Under the pieces are notes generated by a model that worked only from the letters and a program-made list of their open reading frames with translations, had not been told where the DNA came from and did not search any database. Positions 17,956 to 27,047 of a stretch of DNA of 64,000 nucleotides are shown here, one piece after another (the first letter of the stretch is position 1; every line of letters begins with the position of its first letter). Origin of the DNA: Acutalibacter sp. 1XD8-36. GTDB taxonomy: Bacteria; Bacillota; Clostridia; Oscillospirales; Acutalibacteraceae. A program made the position numbers and the translations under genes. The DNA is taken from positions 62,001 to 126,000 of the forward strand of contig NZ_QZDU01000004.1 in NCBI RefSeq assembly GCF_009917525.1. Direction: 5' to 3'.

Positions 17956-19881
17956 ATGGCTATCCTCACCGTAACAGACATCTCCCTTGCCTTTGGCGAG
18001 GAGACCATCATAAAAAATATAAGCTTCGAGCTGCAGAAGGGCGAGCATGTGGGCCTTGTAGGGGTCAACGGCTCGGGGAAGACCACCCTCTTTAAGACCA
18101 TCACCGGGGAGTACAGCCCCGACACCGGCTCGGTTGTCTTCTCTAAGGAGACCGTGCCCGGGTATATGGAGCAGCACGTCTGCCGGGATCTCCATAAGAC
18201 CGCCTTTGAGGAGGTCATGACGGTATTCGCCCATCTGACGGATATGGAGCGGGAGCTGGAGGAAATCACCGGGAGGCTAAACTCCTCTCCCCAGGGGGAG
18301 GAGCTGGAGGAGCTCATACTGCGCCAGGACCGGCTCAACGACAGGTATGCCGCCGAGGGCGGGCTCACCTGCCGCTCCAGGGCGCGCTCGGCGCTTATGG
18401 GCCTGGGGCTCACAGAGGAGCAGATACAGAATAGGGTCGGGGTTTTAAGCGGCGGGCAGAAGGCCAAGCTGCAGCTTGCGAAAATGCTCCTGAGCGGCGC
18501 CAACCTCCTGCTGCTGGACGAGCCCACGAACCATCTGGACATCCAGTCGGTGGAGTGGCTGGAGGGCTTCCTTCTGAACTACCAGGGGGCCTATATAGTC
18601 ATATCCCACGACCGCTATTTCCTTGACAAGGTCACGGAGCGCACCCTGCTCATGCAGGGGAAGACGGTGGAGAGCTATAAGGGCAACTACTCAAGGCACC
18701 TGGAGCTCAAGGCCGAGAAGCGCCTTGCGGCCCAGCGGGTGTATGAGAACACCAAGAAGGAGATAAAGCGCATTGAGGGCATTATAGAGCAGCAGCGCCG
18801 CTGGAACCAGGAGCGCAACTATGTGACTATAGCCAGCAAGCAGAAGTCCATAGACAGGCTGGAGGCAACCCTTGAGAAGCCTGAGGCGGACCCTGAGAGC
18901 ATACGCTTCCAGTTCCGGGCCAGCAGGCGGTCCGGGGACGACGTGCTCACGGCTGAGGATTTGAGCCTGAGCTTCGGGGGGCCTAAGATATTTGAGAACG
19001 TGGGCCTTGAGATAAAGCGCGGGCAGAAGATATTTTTAATCGGGCCAAACGGCTGCGGGAAAACAAGCCTGTTTAAAATACTCCTTGAGCAGTACAGGCC
19101 CGACACGGGCTTTGTGAAGGTGGGGGCGGGGGTGGACCTTGGCTACTATGAGCAGTCCCAGATGAGCCTGCACGACGGCAAGGAGGTCATTGACGAAATA
19201 TGGGACGAGCACCCGCGCATGACAGAGACCCAGGTGCGCAATGCCCTGGCGGTGTTCCTCTTTAAAGGGGAGGACGTTTTCAAGCCCGTGGGGGCCCTGT
19301 CCGGCGGGGAGCGGGCGAGGATACTCCTTTTGAAGCTCATGCTCTCAAAGGCCAACTTCCTGCTTCTGGACGAGCCCACAAACCACCTGGACATAGGCTC
19401 CTGCGAGGCCCTGGAGGAGGCTCTTTCAGGCTATGACGGCACGCTGTTTGTGGTGAGCCACGACCGCTACCTTATAAATAAGCTTGCCGATAAGGTGTAC
19501 GAGCTCTCTCCAAAGGGGGCGGAGCTCTATAACGGCAACTATGACTATTATATTGAGAAGCGGCAGGCACAGCTTGAGAGGCAGGAGCAGCAGGCCCCCC
19601 CCAGGGTAAACCTCTATAAGCTGCGCAAGGAGCGGGAGTCTGAGCTGCGGCGCATGCGCACGGCCCTTAGAAGGCTTGAGGAGGAGATAGAGGCGGCGGA
19701 CGCAAGGCGTGGGGAGCTGGAGGAGCGGCTAAACTCCCCGGAGGTATCGGCGGACTATGAGGAGCTTACAAGGGTGACAGGGGAGCTCACGGAGCTTAAT
19801 TCTAAAAGCGAGGAGTTGCTTATGGAGTGGACGGAGCTGTCTGTGGAGCTTGAGAGGCAGGAGGCTGAGAGTGAAGGTTAG
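17956..19881 (+). CDS. ABC-F family ribosome-associated ATPase
   Basis: This 641-aa protein has two ATP-binding cassettes and no membrane domain, as in ABC-F translation factors. Cassette 1 has Walker A GVNGSGKTT, signature LSGGQKAKLQL and Walker B LLLLDEPTNHLD. The basic linker of about 80 residues contains EQQRRWNQERNYVTIASKQK. Cassette 2 has GPNGCGKTS, LSGGERARILL and FLLLDEPTNHLD. The C-terminal 80 residues form a charged coiled coil, as in Uup-type members. Homologues act at the ribosomal E site in translation rescue or drug protection. Which role applies cannot be decided here. It overlaps mtaB by 11 nt. Confidence 0.92.
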   Translation: MAILTVTDISLAFGEETIIKNISFELQKGEHVGLVGVNGSGKTTLFKTITGEYSPDTGSVVFSKETVPGYMEQHVCRDLHKTAFEEVMTVFAHLTDMERELEEITGRLNSSPQGEELEELILRQDRLNDRYAAEGGLTCRSRARSALMGLGLTEEQIQNRVGVLSGGQKAKLQLAKMLLSGANLLLLDEPTNHLDIQSVEWLEGFLLNYQGAYIVISHDRYFLDKVTERTLLMQGKTVESYKGNYSRHLELKAEKRLAAQRVYENTKKEIKRIEGIIEQQRRWNQERNYVTIASKQKSIDRLEATLEKPEADPESIRFQFRASRRSGDDVLTAEDLSLSFGGPKIFENVGLEIKRGQKIFLIGPNGCGKTSLFKILLEQYRPDTGFVKVGAGVDLGYYEQSQMSLHDGKEVIDEIWDEHPRMTETQVRNALAVFLFKGEDVFKPVGALSGGERARILLLKLMLSKANFLLLDEPTNHLDIGSCEALEEALSGYDGTLFVVSHDRYLINKLADKVYELSPKGAELYNGNYDYYIEKRQAQLERQEQQAPPRVNLYKLRKERESELRRMRTALRRLEEEIEAADARRGELEERLNSPEVSADYEELTRVTGELTELNSKSEELLMEWTELSVELERQEAESEG

Positions 19882-21169
19882 GTTTTTTACGCTGGGGTGC
19901 AAGGTGAACCAGTATGAGAGCGAGGCCATGCTGGAGGCCCTGGAGGACAGGGGCTTTTCCATAGCGGGGGAGGGGGAGCCCGCGGATGTGCTGGTGGTGA
20001 ACTCCTGCACGGTCACGGCCCAGAGCGACCAGAAGGCAAGGCAGGCTTTGAGAAGGCTTAAGCGGCGGGAGCCGGGGGCAGTGACGGTGCTCACCGGCTG
20101 CTGGCCCCAGGCCTTCCCCCGGGAGGCTGAGAAGCTGGGTGAGGCCGATATAGTCCTCGGGAACTCCCGAAGGGGGGAGCTGGGGGACAGGATACTCCAG
20201 TACCTCTCCACCAAGCAGCGGATAGTGGAGGTGTCCCCCCACGGCAGGGAGGAGGGCTTCGAGCCCATGAGCGTGAGGGGGCTCGCGGGCCATACCCGGG
20301 CTTTTTTGAAGATAGAGGACGGCTGCGAGCGGTACTGCGCCTACTGCATAATCCCCTATGCCCGGGGCCGGGTGCGCTCGAAGCCCCTTGCCGACTTGGT
20401 AAAGGAGGTGGAGGGCCTGGCCCAGCGGGGCTATAGGGAGGTGGTGCTCACAGGGATAAACCTCCCCGCCTACGGGCAGGATCTGGGGCTCTCCCTCTGC
20501 GACGCTGTGGAGGCGGCCTGCGGGGTGGAGGGCATAAGCCGGGTGCGCCTTGGCTCCCTGGAGCCGGAGCGGCTGACCCCAGAGGTCATAGGGAGGATGA
20601 GAGCCCAGGAAAAGCTCTGCCCACAGTTCCACCTGTCCCTGCAGAGCGGCTGCGACGAGACCCTGCGGCGTATGCACAGGCACTATACCTCGGGGGAATA
20701 TATGAAGATTGTGGAGGATTTGCGCGCCGCCTTCCCCGGCTGCGCCATAACCACAGATGTGATGGTGGGCTTCCCCGGGGAGACCGGGGAGGAGTTTTCC
20801 CAGTCCCTGGACTTCTGCCGTCGGGTGGGCTTCTCAAAGGCCCACGTCTTCTGCTACTCCCGCCGCCCCGGCACCGTGGCAGACAGGGCCCCCTGCCAGG
20901 TGGAGGCCGCTGAAAAGGAGCGCAGGAGCCGCATACTGTCGGCGGCAATGGAGGAGTCAAGGCTGCGGTTCATGAGGTCCCAGGAGGGCCTTACGGAGGA
21001 GGTGCTCATAGAGCGGGAGGTCTGCCCCGGCCTGTGGGAGGGCCTTACCGGGAACTATACCCCCGTGCGCATAGAGGGGGGGGAGGGGCTTTCGGGCAGG
21101 ATACTTACCGTGCGGCTATTAAAAGCCCTGGACGGCTGCTGCATGGGGGAGGTTTTAGGGGGCTTTTAG
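19871..21169 (+). CDS. mtaB: tRNA t6A37 methylthiotransferase
   Basis: MtaB (about 432 aa) is a radical-SAM enzyme converting N6-threonylcarbamoyladenosine at tRNA position 37 to its 2-methylthio form. N-terminal cluster cysteines are in FFTLGCKVNQYESEAM, VNSCTV and TGCWPQ. The radical-SAM CxxxCxxC is in GCERYCAYCIIPYARG. The C-terminal part resembles a TRAM RNA-binding domain. The GTG at 19871 has AGGAGG upstream and begins just before the first beta-strand. It lies inside the end of the ABC-F gene, so the two translation-related genes are coupled. Confidence 0.93.
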   Translation: MKVRFFTLGCKVNQYESEAMLEALEDRGFSIAGEGEPADVLVVNSCTVTAQSDQKARQALRRLKRREPGAVTVLTGCWPQAFPREAEKLGEADIVLGNSRRGELGDRILQYLSTKQRIVEVSPHGREEGFEPMSVRGLAGHTRAFLKIEDGCERYCAYCIIPYARGRVRSKPLADLVKEVEGLAQRGYREVVLTGINLPAYGQDLGLSLCDAVEAACGVEGISRVRLGSLEPERLTPEVIGRMRAQEKLCPQFHLSLQSGCDETLRRMHRHYTSGEYMKIVEDLRAAFPGCAITTDVMVGFPGETGEEFSQSLDFCRRVGFSKAHVFCYSRRPGTVADRAPCQVEAAEKERRSRILSAAMEESRLRFMRSQEGLTEEVLIEREVCPGLWEGLTGNYTPVRIEGGEGLSGRILTVRLLKALDGCCMGEVLGGF

Positions 21170-21328
21170 CCCCTCTTTTCCCACAAAAAATAGTTTTTTG
21201 CAAAAAATTTTGAAAAAGTTACGGTTTCCTATGGAATTTTTCGGAAATCCTTGATATAATTGGACTGTAATCGGAGAGTAAAGATATTTTCAGATTCCGG
21301 TTGAGTATTCTTTAGGAGGTTGTTACCA

Positions 21329-23959
21329 ATGAGCCACAAGTATGTGTACCTGTTTACTGAGGGCAACGGTTCCATGCGCGAGCTGCTGGGCGGCAAGGGC
21401 GCGAACCTTGCGGAGATGACCAGTCTCGGACTGCCCGTGCCTCAGGGCTTCACTATCAGCACCGAGGCCTGCACCCAGTATTACGAGGACGGCCGGAAAA
21501 TCAACGACGAGATTCAGGCGGAAATTATGGAGTACGTGGGCAAGATGGAGGAGATTACCGGCAAGAAGTTCGGGGACAAGGAAAACCCGCTGCTGGTGTC
21601 CGTGCGCTCCGGCGCCCGCGCTTCCATGCCCGGCATGATGGATACCATCCTGAACCTGGGCCTCAATGAGGAAGTGGTGGAGTATATGGCAAAGGCCTCG
21701 GGGAACCCCCGCTGGGCCTATGACTGCTACCGCCGCTTTATCCAGATGTACTCAGACGTGGTCATGGAGGTGGGCAAGAAGTATTTCGAGGAGCTCATCG
21801 ACCAGATGAAGGAGAAGAAGGGCGTCACTCAGGACACCGAGCTTGACGAGAACGACCTGAAGGAGCTGGCTGAGCAGTTCAAGGCCGAGTATAAGGAGAA
21901 GATAGGCGCGGACTTCCCCACCGACCCCAAGGAGCAGCTTATGGGCGCAGTGAAGGCCGTGTTCCGTTCCTGGGACAACCCCCGGGCCAATGTGTACCGT
22001 CGCATGAACGAGATACCCTACAGCTGGGGCACCGCCGTCAACGTGCAGATGATGGCCTTCGGCAATATGGGCGACGACTGCGGCACCGGCGTTGCCTTCA
22101 CCCGCGACCCCGCCACCGGCGAGAAGAAGCTCATGGGCGAGTTTTTGACCAATGCCCAGGGCGAGGACGTTGTGGCAGGCGTGCGCACTCCCATGCCCAT
22201 CGCCCAGATGGCAGAGAAGTTCCCCGAGGCCTTTGAGCAGTTCCAGAAGGTCTGCAAGCTCCTTGAGGACCACTATAAGGACATGCAGGACATGGAGTTC
22301 ACCGTTGAGCACGGCAAGCTCTACATGCTGCAGACCCGCAACGGCAAGCGTACCGCCACCGCCGCCATCAAGATTGCCTGCGACCTTATCGACGAGGGCA
22401 TGAAGACCGAGGAAGAGGCCCTGCTGATGATAGACCCCAAGCAGCTTGACGCTCTGCTCCATCCCCAGTTCGACACCAAGGCCCTGAAGGCCGCCACCCC
22501 CGTGGCCTCCGCCCTGGCTGCCTCCCCCGGAGCTGCCTGCGGCAAGATTGTCTTCACCGCCGAGGACGCTGTGGAGCAGGGACAGGCCGGCGAGAAGGTC
22601 GTGCTGGTGCGCCTTGAGACCTCCCCCGAGGACATCGAGGGCATGCACTACTCCCAGGGTATCCTGACCGTGCGCGGCGGCATGACCAGCCACGCGGCTG
22701 TTGTGGCCCGGGGCATGGGCACCTGCTGCGTATCCGGCTGCGGCGCCATCAAGATGGACGAGGCCAACAAGAAGTTCACCCTGAACGGCCGCGAGTACCA
22801 TGAGGGCGAGTATATCTCCCTGGACGGCACCACCGGCAATATCTACGGCGAGGCCATCCCCACCGTGCCCGCCTCCACCGAGGGCGGCTACTTCGGCCGT
22901 ATTATGGAGCTCTCGGACAAGTACAGGACCCTCCAGGTGCGCACCAACGCCGACACCCCCAAGGACGCCGCCCAGGCCGTGGCCTTCGGCGCAGAGGGCA
23001 TTGGCCTGTGCCGTACTGAGCACATGTTCTTCGACCCTGACCGCATTGCCGCCATCCGCGAGATGATTTGCTCCGACACCGTGGAGCAGCGCAAGGCAGC
23101 TCTTGCAAAGCTTGAGCCCATGCAGCAGGGCGACTTCGAGAAGCTCTATGAGGCTCTCGAGGGCAAGCACGTGAACATCCGCTTCCTGGACCCCCCGCTG
23201 CACGAGTTCGTCCCCACCGACGAGAAGGACATCGAGCTGCTGGCAGAGGCACAGGGCAAGAGCGTTGAGGATATCAAGGCCATTATCGCCGGCCTGCACG
23301 AGTTCAACCCCATGATGGGCCACCGCGGCTGCCGCCTGGCTGTCACCTATCCCGAGATAGCCGAAATGCAGACCGAGGCCGTTATCAGGGCCGCCATAAA
23401 CGTGAACAAGGCCCATCCCGACTGGCATATCGTGCCCGAGATAATGATTCCGCTGGTAGGCGAAATCAAGGAGCTGAAGTTCGTCAAGAAGACCGTTGTG
23501 GAGACCGCCGACAGGATTATCTCTGAGGAGGGCGCAGACCTTAAGTACAAGGTGGGCACCATGATTGAGATTCCCAGAGCCGCCCTCACCGCGGACAAGA
23601 TTGCCGAGGAGGCCGAGTTCTTCAGCTTCGGCACCAACGACCTGACCCAGATGACCTTCGGCTTCAGCCGCGACGACGCGGGCAAGTTCCTCTCGTCCTA
23701 CTACGAGAACAAGATTTACGAGAACGATCCGTTTGCAAAGCTGGACCAGGAGGGCGTGGGCCAGCTGGTGAAGCTTGCCTCCGAGAAGGGCAAGTCCGTG
23801 CGCCCCGATATCACCCTGGGCATCTGCGGCGAGCATGGAGGCGACCCGACCACCATCGAGTTCTGCCATAACGTGGGCCTGACCTATGTGTCCTGCTCAC
23901 CCTTCCGCGTGCCGATTGCCCGCCTTGCCGCAGCACAGGCTGCTATTAAACAAAGATAG
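21329..23959 (+). CDS. ppdK: Pyruvate, phosphate dikinase with element-altered C-terminus
   Basis: PPDK (876 aa) interconverts pyruvate, ATP and Pi with PEP, AMP and PPi, serving glycolysis or gluconeogenesis in anaerobes. The N-terminal nucleotide-binding domain starts LLGGKGANLAEM. The phosphohistidine domain has GGMTSHAAVVARGMG, and the C-terminal PEP/pyruvate barrel has GTNDLTQMTFG and LGICGEHGGDP. The ATG at 21329 has AGGAGG 9 nt upstream. Codon use (many AAG, ATC, CGC) differs from neighbours rich in ATA and AGG, as in highly expressed genes. The last codons lie in an attachment core: the end now reads AAIKQR, whereas the displaced host copy at 36091-36119 reads AAIKSK. Confidence 0.97.
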   Translation: MSHKYVYLFTEGNGSMRELLGGKGANLAEMTSLGLPVPQGFTISTEACTQYYEDGRKINDEIQAEIMEYVGKMEEITGKKFGDKENPLLVSVRSGARASMPGMMDTILNLGLNEEVVEYMAKASGNPRWAYDCYRRFIQMYSDVVMEVGKKYFEELIDQMKEKKGVTQDTELDENDLKELAEQFKAEYKEKIGADFPTDPKEQLMGAVKAVFRSWDNPRANVYRRMNEIPYSWGTAVNVQMMAFGNMGDDCGTGVAFTRDPATGEKKLMGEFLTNAQGEDVVAGVRTPMPIAQMAEKFPEAFEQFQKVCKLLEDHYKDMQDMEFTVEHGKLYMLQTRNGKRTATAAIKIACDLIDEGMKTEEEALLMIDPKQLDALLHPQFDTKALKAATPVASALAASPGAACGKIVFTAEDAVEQGQAGEKVVLVRLETSPEDIEGMHYSQGILTVRGGMTSHAAVVARGMGTCCVSGCGAIKMDEANKKFTLNGREYHEGEYISLDGTTGNIYGEAIPTVPASTEGGYFGRIMELSDKYRTLQVRTNADTPKDAAQAVAFGAEGIGLCRTEHMFFDPDRIAAIREMICSDTVEQRKAALAKLEPMQQGDFEKLYEALEGKHVNIRFLDPPLHEFVPTDEKDIELLAEAQGKSVEDIKAIIAGLHEFNPMMGHRGCRLAVTYPEIAEMQTEAVIRAAINVNKAHPDWHIVPEIMIPLVGEIKELKFVKKTVVETADRIISEEGADLKYKVGTMIEIPRAALTADKIAEEAEFFSFGTNDLTQMTFGFSRDDAGKFLSSYYENKIYENDPFAKLDQEGVGQLVKLASEKGKSVRPDITLGICGEHGGDPTTIEFCHNVGLTYVSCSPFRVPIARLAAAQAAIKQR

Positions 23960-25719
23960 GCTATCGTCCCGTTAGAGGAAAACTGAATAGACTTATCATA
24001 TGTACGGTGAGAATGCTCGTCATTCTCACCGTATTCTTTTATGTCGGCAGTTGCTTTGCCCTTGCGCCCCTCAACAGAGCCGATAATAGCCTGTTTTTTA
24101 TTCTGCGTAAAGTTCAAATCCCAACGGTAGTGTCCGTTATCAATCGGAGTAATTCGGGAAACAAACTTTTCAATGATGTTTTCGTCGATTGTAGGTCCAG
24201 AAAAATCAATCATTTCTTCAAGGGCGGCTTTAATAGCGTTCATATCGAGGGATTCAACAGATTCATCCGAAACAGCATTTAGCTTGTCAAGTTCTTCGTT
24301 TAGAGTGGCGAGTTCGCTTTCTGCTTTTTGCCGTAATTCTCCAAATTTCTCTTTGGATATTTCACCGTCTGCACGCATGGCAATCAAATTATCCAACCTT
24401 GCCGTCGCACGAGAGATTTTGCCTTGAACGGCAGCAATAGTCGCCTTGTTATGACTTGTATCGGATTGATAACACTCTCCGAGAAGTTTATAGGCCTCCA
24501 TAACGGCATCTTTTCTGTCCGTCCAGATACTTTCAAAAATCTTTTTTGCCATAAGGTCGAGTTTCCAATCGCCAATCATGCGAATATCGCAATAGCCGTC
24601 GGTATCAAGACCATTTTTCTCTCGGAACGATTTACTGCCGTTATTTACTTGGTTGTAGCATTGATAGCCGAATACGGTATCGCCGCGCTGGTTGGTTCTC
24701 CATTTGTTTTTTCGGAAAGTAGAGCCGCAGGCACAGCGAAGTTTCCGCAGCCATACATCCTGTGAAGCCTTCTTTCCGTAGGTTCGTTCTCCCTTATTGA
24801 CAATCATTTTGGTTGTTCGGCTTTTGCGGATTTCCTCGCAACGCTTAAAAACTTCCTCTGAAATGATAGGTTCAAAGTCACCTTTTACATAAAGATATGT
24901 GCTTTCGTCAAGGTTCTTGATACGCTTTTGTTCCAGATAGTTATTGCTGTATGATTTCAAATAGCACTTGTAACCCATATAGGTTGCGTTTCGTAAAATG
25001 CGGCTGATTTTTGAAACGCTCCAGCTTACATTTCCGTGCCCGTCTTTTCTTTGGCGTCTGCAAAGTTCTTTACAAATTTTCGTTTCGCCAAGTCCCTCTA
25101 AATAAAGGTCAAAAATCATTTTCACGGTTTCGGCCTGATCCTCGTTTATAACATAAGTGCCGTCCACACGATCATAGCCGATAATATTTCCGCTGCCGTA
25201 AAGAACACCATTATCACGGCTGATTTTTTGACCTGCCCGAACACGCTCTGAAATTTTGCGGCTTTCTTCTTGGGCGAGAGTAGCCATAATCGTTAAGCGC
25301 AGTTCACCGTCGCCGTCCATAGTCCAAATATTATCCTCGACGAAATAGACCTCTACGCCGTAGTTCTTCAATTCCCGTGTCATAACAAGAGTATCAACGG
25401 TGTTACGAGCAAAACGGCACACCTCACGGGTAACAATTAAATCAAATTCTCCCTGCTTTGCGTCCTCAATCATTTGCATAAAAGCAGGGCGTTTTTTTGC
25501 CTGTGTGCCGGTTATGCCCTCGTCGATATACTTGTCAAGTACAGTCCAGTTCGGATGAAATTTTGCTTGGTCGTCATACCATTGCATTTGGTTTTCCAAT
25601 GCTGCTAACTGTGCCTCGTGCTCCGTAGAAACACGACCGTAAAATACGGCTTTGCGTTCTCTGTTTCTATCCAAAACAAAAGTATTTGGAATCCTAAAAG
25701 CTGTGTTTGTCTGATACAT
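23884..25719 (-). CDS. Large serine recombinase (integrase), C-terminus exchanged by integration
   Basis: As integrated this encodes 611 aa. The catalytic resolvase domain starts at VFYGRVSTEHEAQ (Ser31) and includes TREVCRFARNTVDT. The recombinase domain runs from about 190 to 300. A zinc ribbon uses LRCACGSTF and GYQCYN, and a Glu/Lys-rich coiled coil spans about 430-500. The frame runs through the attachment core (IAACA), so the last 15 residues (AARRAIGTRKGEQDT) are antisense ppdK. In the circular form the same frame would join the 65 codons left at 36091-35894, giving about 661 aa. The ATG has AAGGAGG upstream. As integrated it lacks its own terminator and would be transcribed antisense into ppdK. 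Confidence 0.93.
   Translation of the reverse strand: MYQTNTAFRIPNTFVLDRNRERKAVFYGRVSTEHEAQLAALENQMQWYDDQAKFHPNWTVLDKYIDEGITGTQAKKRPAFMQMIEDAKQGEFDLIVTREVCRFARNTVDTLVMTRELKNYGVEVYFVEDNIWTMDGDGELRLTIMATLAQEESRKISERVRAGQKISRDNGVLYGSGNIIGYDRVDGTYVINEDQAETVKMIFDLYLEGLGETKICKELCRRQRKDGHGNVSWSVSKISRILRNATYMGYKCYLKSYSNNYLEQKRIKNLDESTYLYVKGDFEPIISEEVFKRCEEIRKSRTTKMIVNKGERTYGKKASQDVWLRKLRCACGSTFRKNKWRTNQRGDTVFGYQCYNQVNNGSKSFREKNGLDTDGYCDIRMIGDWKLDLMAKKIFESIWTDRKDAVMEAYKLLGECYQSDTSHNKATIAAVQGKISRATARLDNLIAMRADGEISKEKFGELRQKAESELATLNEELDKLNAVSDESVESLDMNAIKAALEEMIDFSGPTIDENIIEKFVSRITPIDNGHYRWDLNFTQNKKQAIIGSVEGRKGKATADIKEYGENDEHSHRTYDKSIQFSSNGTIAYLCLIAACAAARRAIGTRKGEQDT
23931..23946 (+). repeat. Left attachment core, inside ppdK
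   Basis: This 16-bp core is identical to 36091-36106. It encodes part of AQAAI in ppdK on the plus strand and IAACA in the recombinase on the minus strand. The bases flanking it differ from those at the right copy, so these 16 bp bound the crossover. Confidence 0.9.
24004..24040 (+). terminator. Hairpin terminator supplied to ppdK by the element
   Basis: A perfect 12-bp inverted repeat (ACGGTGAGAATG/CATTCTCACCGT, loop CTCGT) is followed by ATTCTTTTAT, 45 nt after the ppdK stop. It lies within the antisense recombinase coding region and can replace the native ppdK terminator, now 12 kb away. Confidence 0.65.
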
Positions 25720-25747
25720 AAACTTACCTCCTTGATTTGGTATCTAT

Positions 25748-25776
25748 ATTGTACTTATAAACAGGCTGTTTGTGAA
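25748..25776 (-). promoter_or_regulatory. Candidate recombinase promoter
   Basis: On the minus strand, TTCACA and TACAAT have a 17-bp spacer, about 28 nt before the recombinase ATG. The rest of 25777-25913 shows no feature I recognise. Confidence 0.5.
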
Positions 25777-25913
25777 ATGTGCGAATTTAGCCGTTTCTTT
25801 GCATTTATATTATGTCTGCCTGTTTACAAGACATTTTTCAAAGAGAATTTCAATCAGAAGAACAGCTACATATTCATTATCAATCTGAATGTTGTATTTC
25901 ATAGGCAGCCCCC

Positions 25914-26438
25914 TCAACGGTTCTTCGGGATAATCTCGTAGTCATATCCTTTTCGCTGATTACAATAGGTGCAGGTGTCTTTCTCGGTCTGCTGCGGGTC
26001 AATCCTGCGTAAAGAGTAAGCGCCCGTACCGTAGAAATTGTCGGCACAAGCGCTGCAAAGGCAAAGGATTAACTTTTTCGGCAGGCTCTCGATCAGACCG
26101 ATACTGACTGCCAGAGCGTGATTGATACCGTGTATATGTTTTTCGGACAAGTGACCGATAAAGTCACCCAAGCGGCGTTTATCCACGGTTCGCAGTTGTT
26201 CTAAAAGAACGATAGAGGGCAATTCCAAGCCGTTCTCGGCGTCGATGTAGTAGTGGGTAGGTAGTTTCGGCTTTGCGTCCTTTTTGCTGGTGATAGAAGC
26301 GATAATCACCGTAGGGCTGTGCTTGTTGCCGACATTGTTCTGAATAATAACGACGGGACGGTAGCCCTCTTGTTCCGAGCCGATCCCTTGTCCCAAATCG
26401 GCGTAATACATATCGCCTCGTAAATATGTGTGGTTCAT
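25914..26438 (-). CDS. PemK/MazF-family toxin with zinc-finger-like tail
   Basis: This is a 174-aa protein. Residues 1-115 match the MazF/PemK fold (RGDMYYADLG, GYRPVVIIQNN, then LEQLRTVDKRRLGDFIGHLS). Family members are ribosome-independent endoribonucleases. The C-terminal 55 residues are an extra segment with two CxxC pairs (CSAC and CTYC), which could bind zinc. No antitoxin-like gene is adjacent upstream or downstream, so the usual two-gene module is not seen. A strong AAGGAGG site precedes the ATG. It may be a solitary regulator or stabiliser of the element. Confidence 0.85.
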   Translation of the reverse strand: MNHTYLRGDMYYADLGQGIGSEQEGYRPVVIIQNNVGNKHSPTVIIASITSKKDAKPKLPTHYYIDAENGLELPSIVLLEQLRTVDKRRLGDFIGHLSEKHIHGINHALAVSIGLIESLPKKLILCLCSACADNFYGTGAYSLRRIDPQQTEKDTCTYCNQRKGYDYEIIPKNR

Positions 26439-26478
26439 AGTGTTATGACCTCCTTTGAAAATTTAGGCGGTTTGCCGC

Positions 26479-26808
26479 CTATGTAGAGGTCAAGGGCAGA
26501 ACAGAATTAAGGTCGGAAAGATATAAACAATTCTCCGTTTCAGTAGACCCGTCCTGCCGTTTGACCTTGTATACAGAAACAATCCTATTTGTCCTCGACA
26601 CCCCGGATTGTTGCGGGAAGTCATCAAACGGCTGGCGGCTTGTCAGCTCCACGGGAATCTCACCCCCGGCAGGTTCTCTGTCGGCTGCTCTCATTGCCTG
26701 CGACGGATCACGCACGAAAAACGCTTCAACGCTCGGACTGTGACTGAACAGGAGTATCATTGTCCCTATTGCTTGTCGTCGCCATATCGGGAGCCGCCCG
26801 ATACTCAT
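26479..26808 (-). CDS. Uncertain hypothetical protein of the element
   Basis: This 109-aa reading frame lies 40 nt upstream of the MazF-like gene on the same strand. Its C-terminal half (IVSVYKVKRQDGSTETENC and following) reads like real protein; the N-terminal half does not. The AAGGAG before the ATG is about 14 nt away, which is too far. A plus-strand frame here (26608-26841) has two CxxC pairs and is an alternative. I do not recognise either, and coding status is uncertain. Confidence 0.3.
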   Translation of the reverse strand: MSIGRLPIWRRQAIGTMILLFSHSPSVEAFFVRDPSQAMRAADREPAGGEIPVELTSRQPFDDFPQQSGVSRTNRIVSVYKVKRQDGSTETENCLYLSDLNSVLPLTST

Positions 26809-26994
26809 AGCCGACTGTTATTCGCTCCTTGCAGGAAATGAAAGCCATAGACTTAAAAACATACAGATGAAATCTCGTTGCTTTCTTTCCAGCAGATCGT
26901 GGCGTAGCCGCTAATGTGGCTTATGCTCATCACAATAGCAATAGGAATGTGTTTGATGAATGGGTATTCAGTTTTCAAAGAACGCCGAGAAGTC

Positions 26995-27039
26995 AATAAA
27001 AAAGACCCCTCGCTGTATTTGCCGTTCAGCGAGGGGTCT
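26995..27039 (-). terminator. Strong intrinsic terminator after the sigma-like gene
   Basis: A 13-bp stem (AGACCCCTCGCTG/CAGCGAGGGGTCT) is followed on the minus strand by TTTTTTATTG. Between it and 26809 I see no gene. Confidence 0.85.
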
Positions 27040-27047
27040 GCACACCT

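Noticed and set aside
19820-20683. 287-codon frame antisense to mtaB
   Set aside because: mtaB has its radical-SAM cysteines here. The opposite frame is Pro/Leu/His-rich without any motif.
21752-23869. 705-codon open frame antisense to ppdK
   Set aside because: It mirrors a highly expressed gene with strong codon bias, which leaves the opposite strand open. It has no domain, no ribosome site, and long Leu/Gly/His runs typical of antisense translation.
26608-26841. Plus-strand frame with two CxxC pairs
   Set aside because: The start would be TTG without a ribosome site, and it competes with an equally uncertain minus-strand frame. The evidence is too weak to list as a gene.
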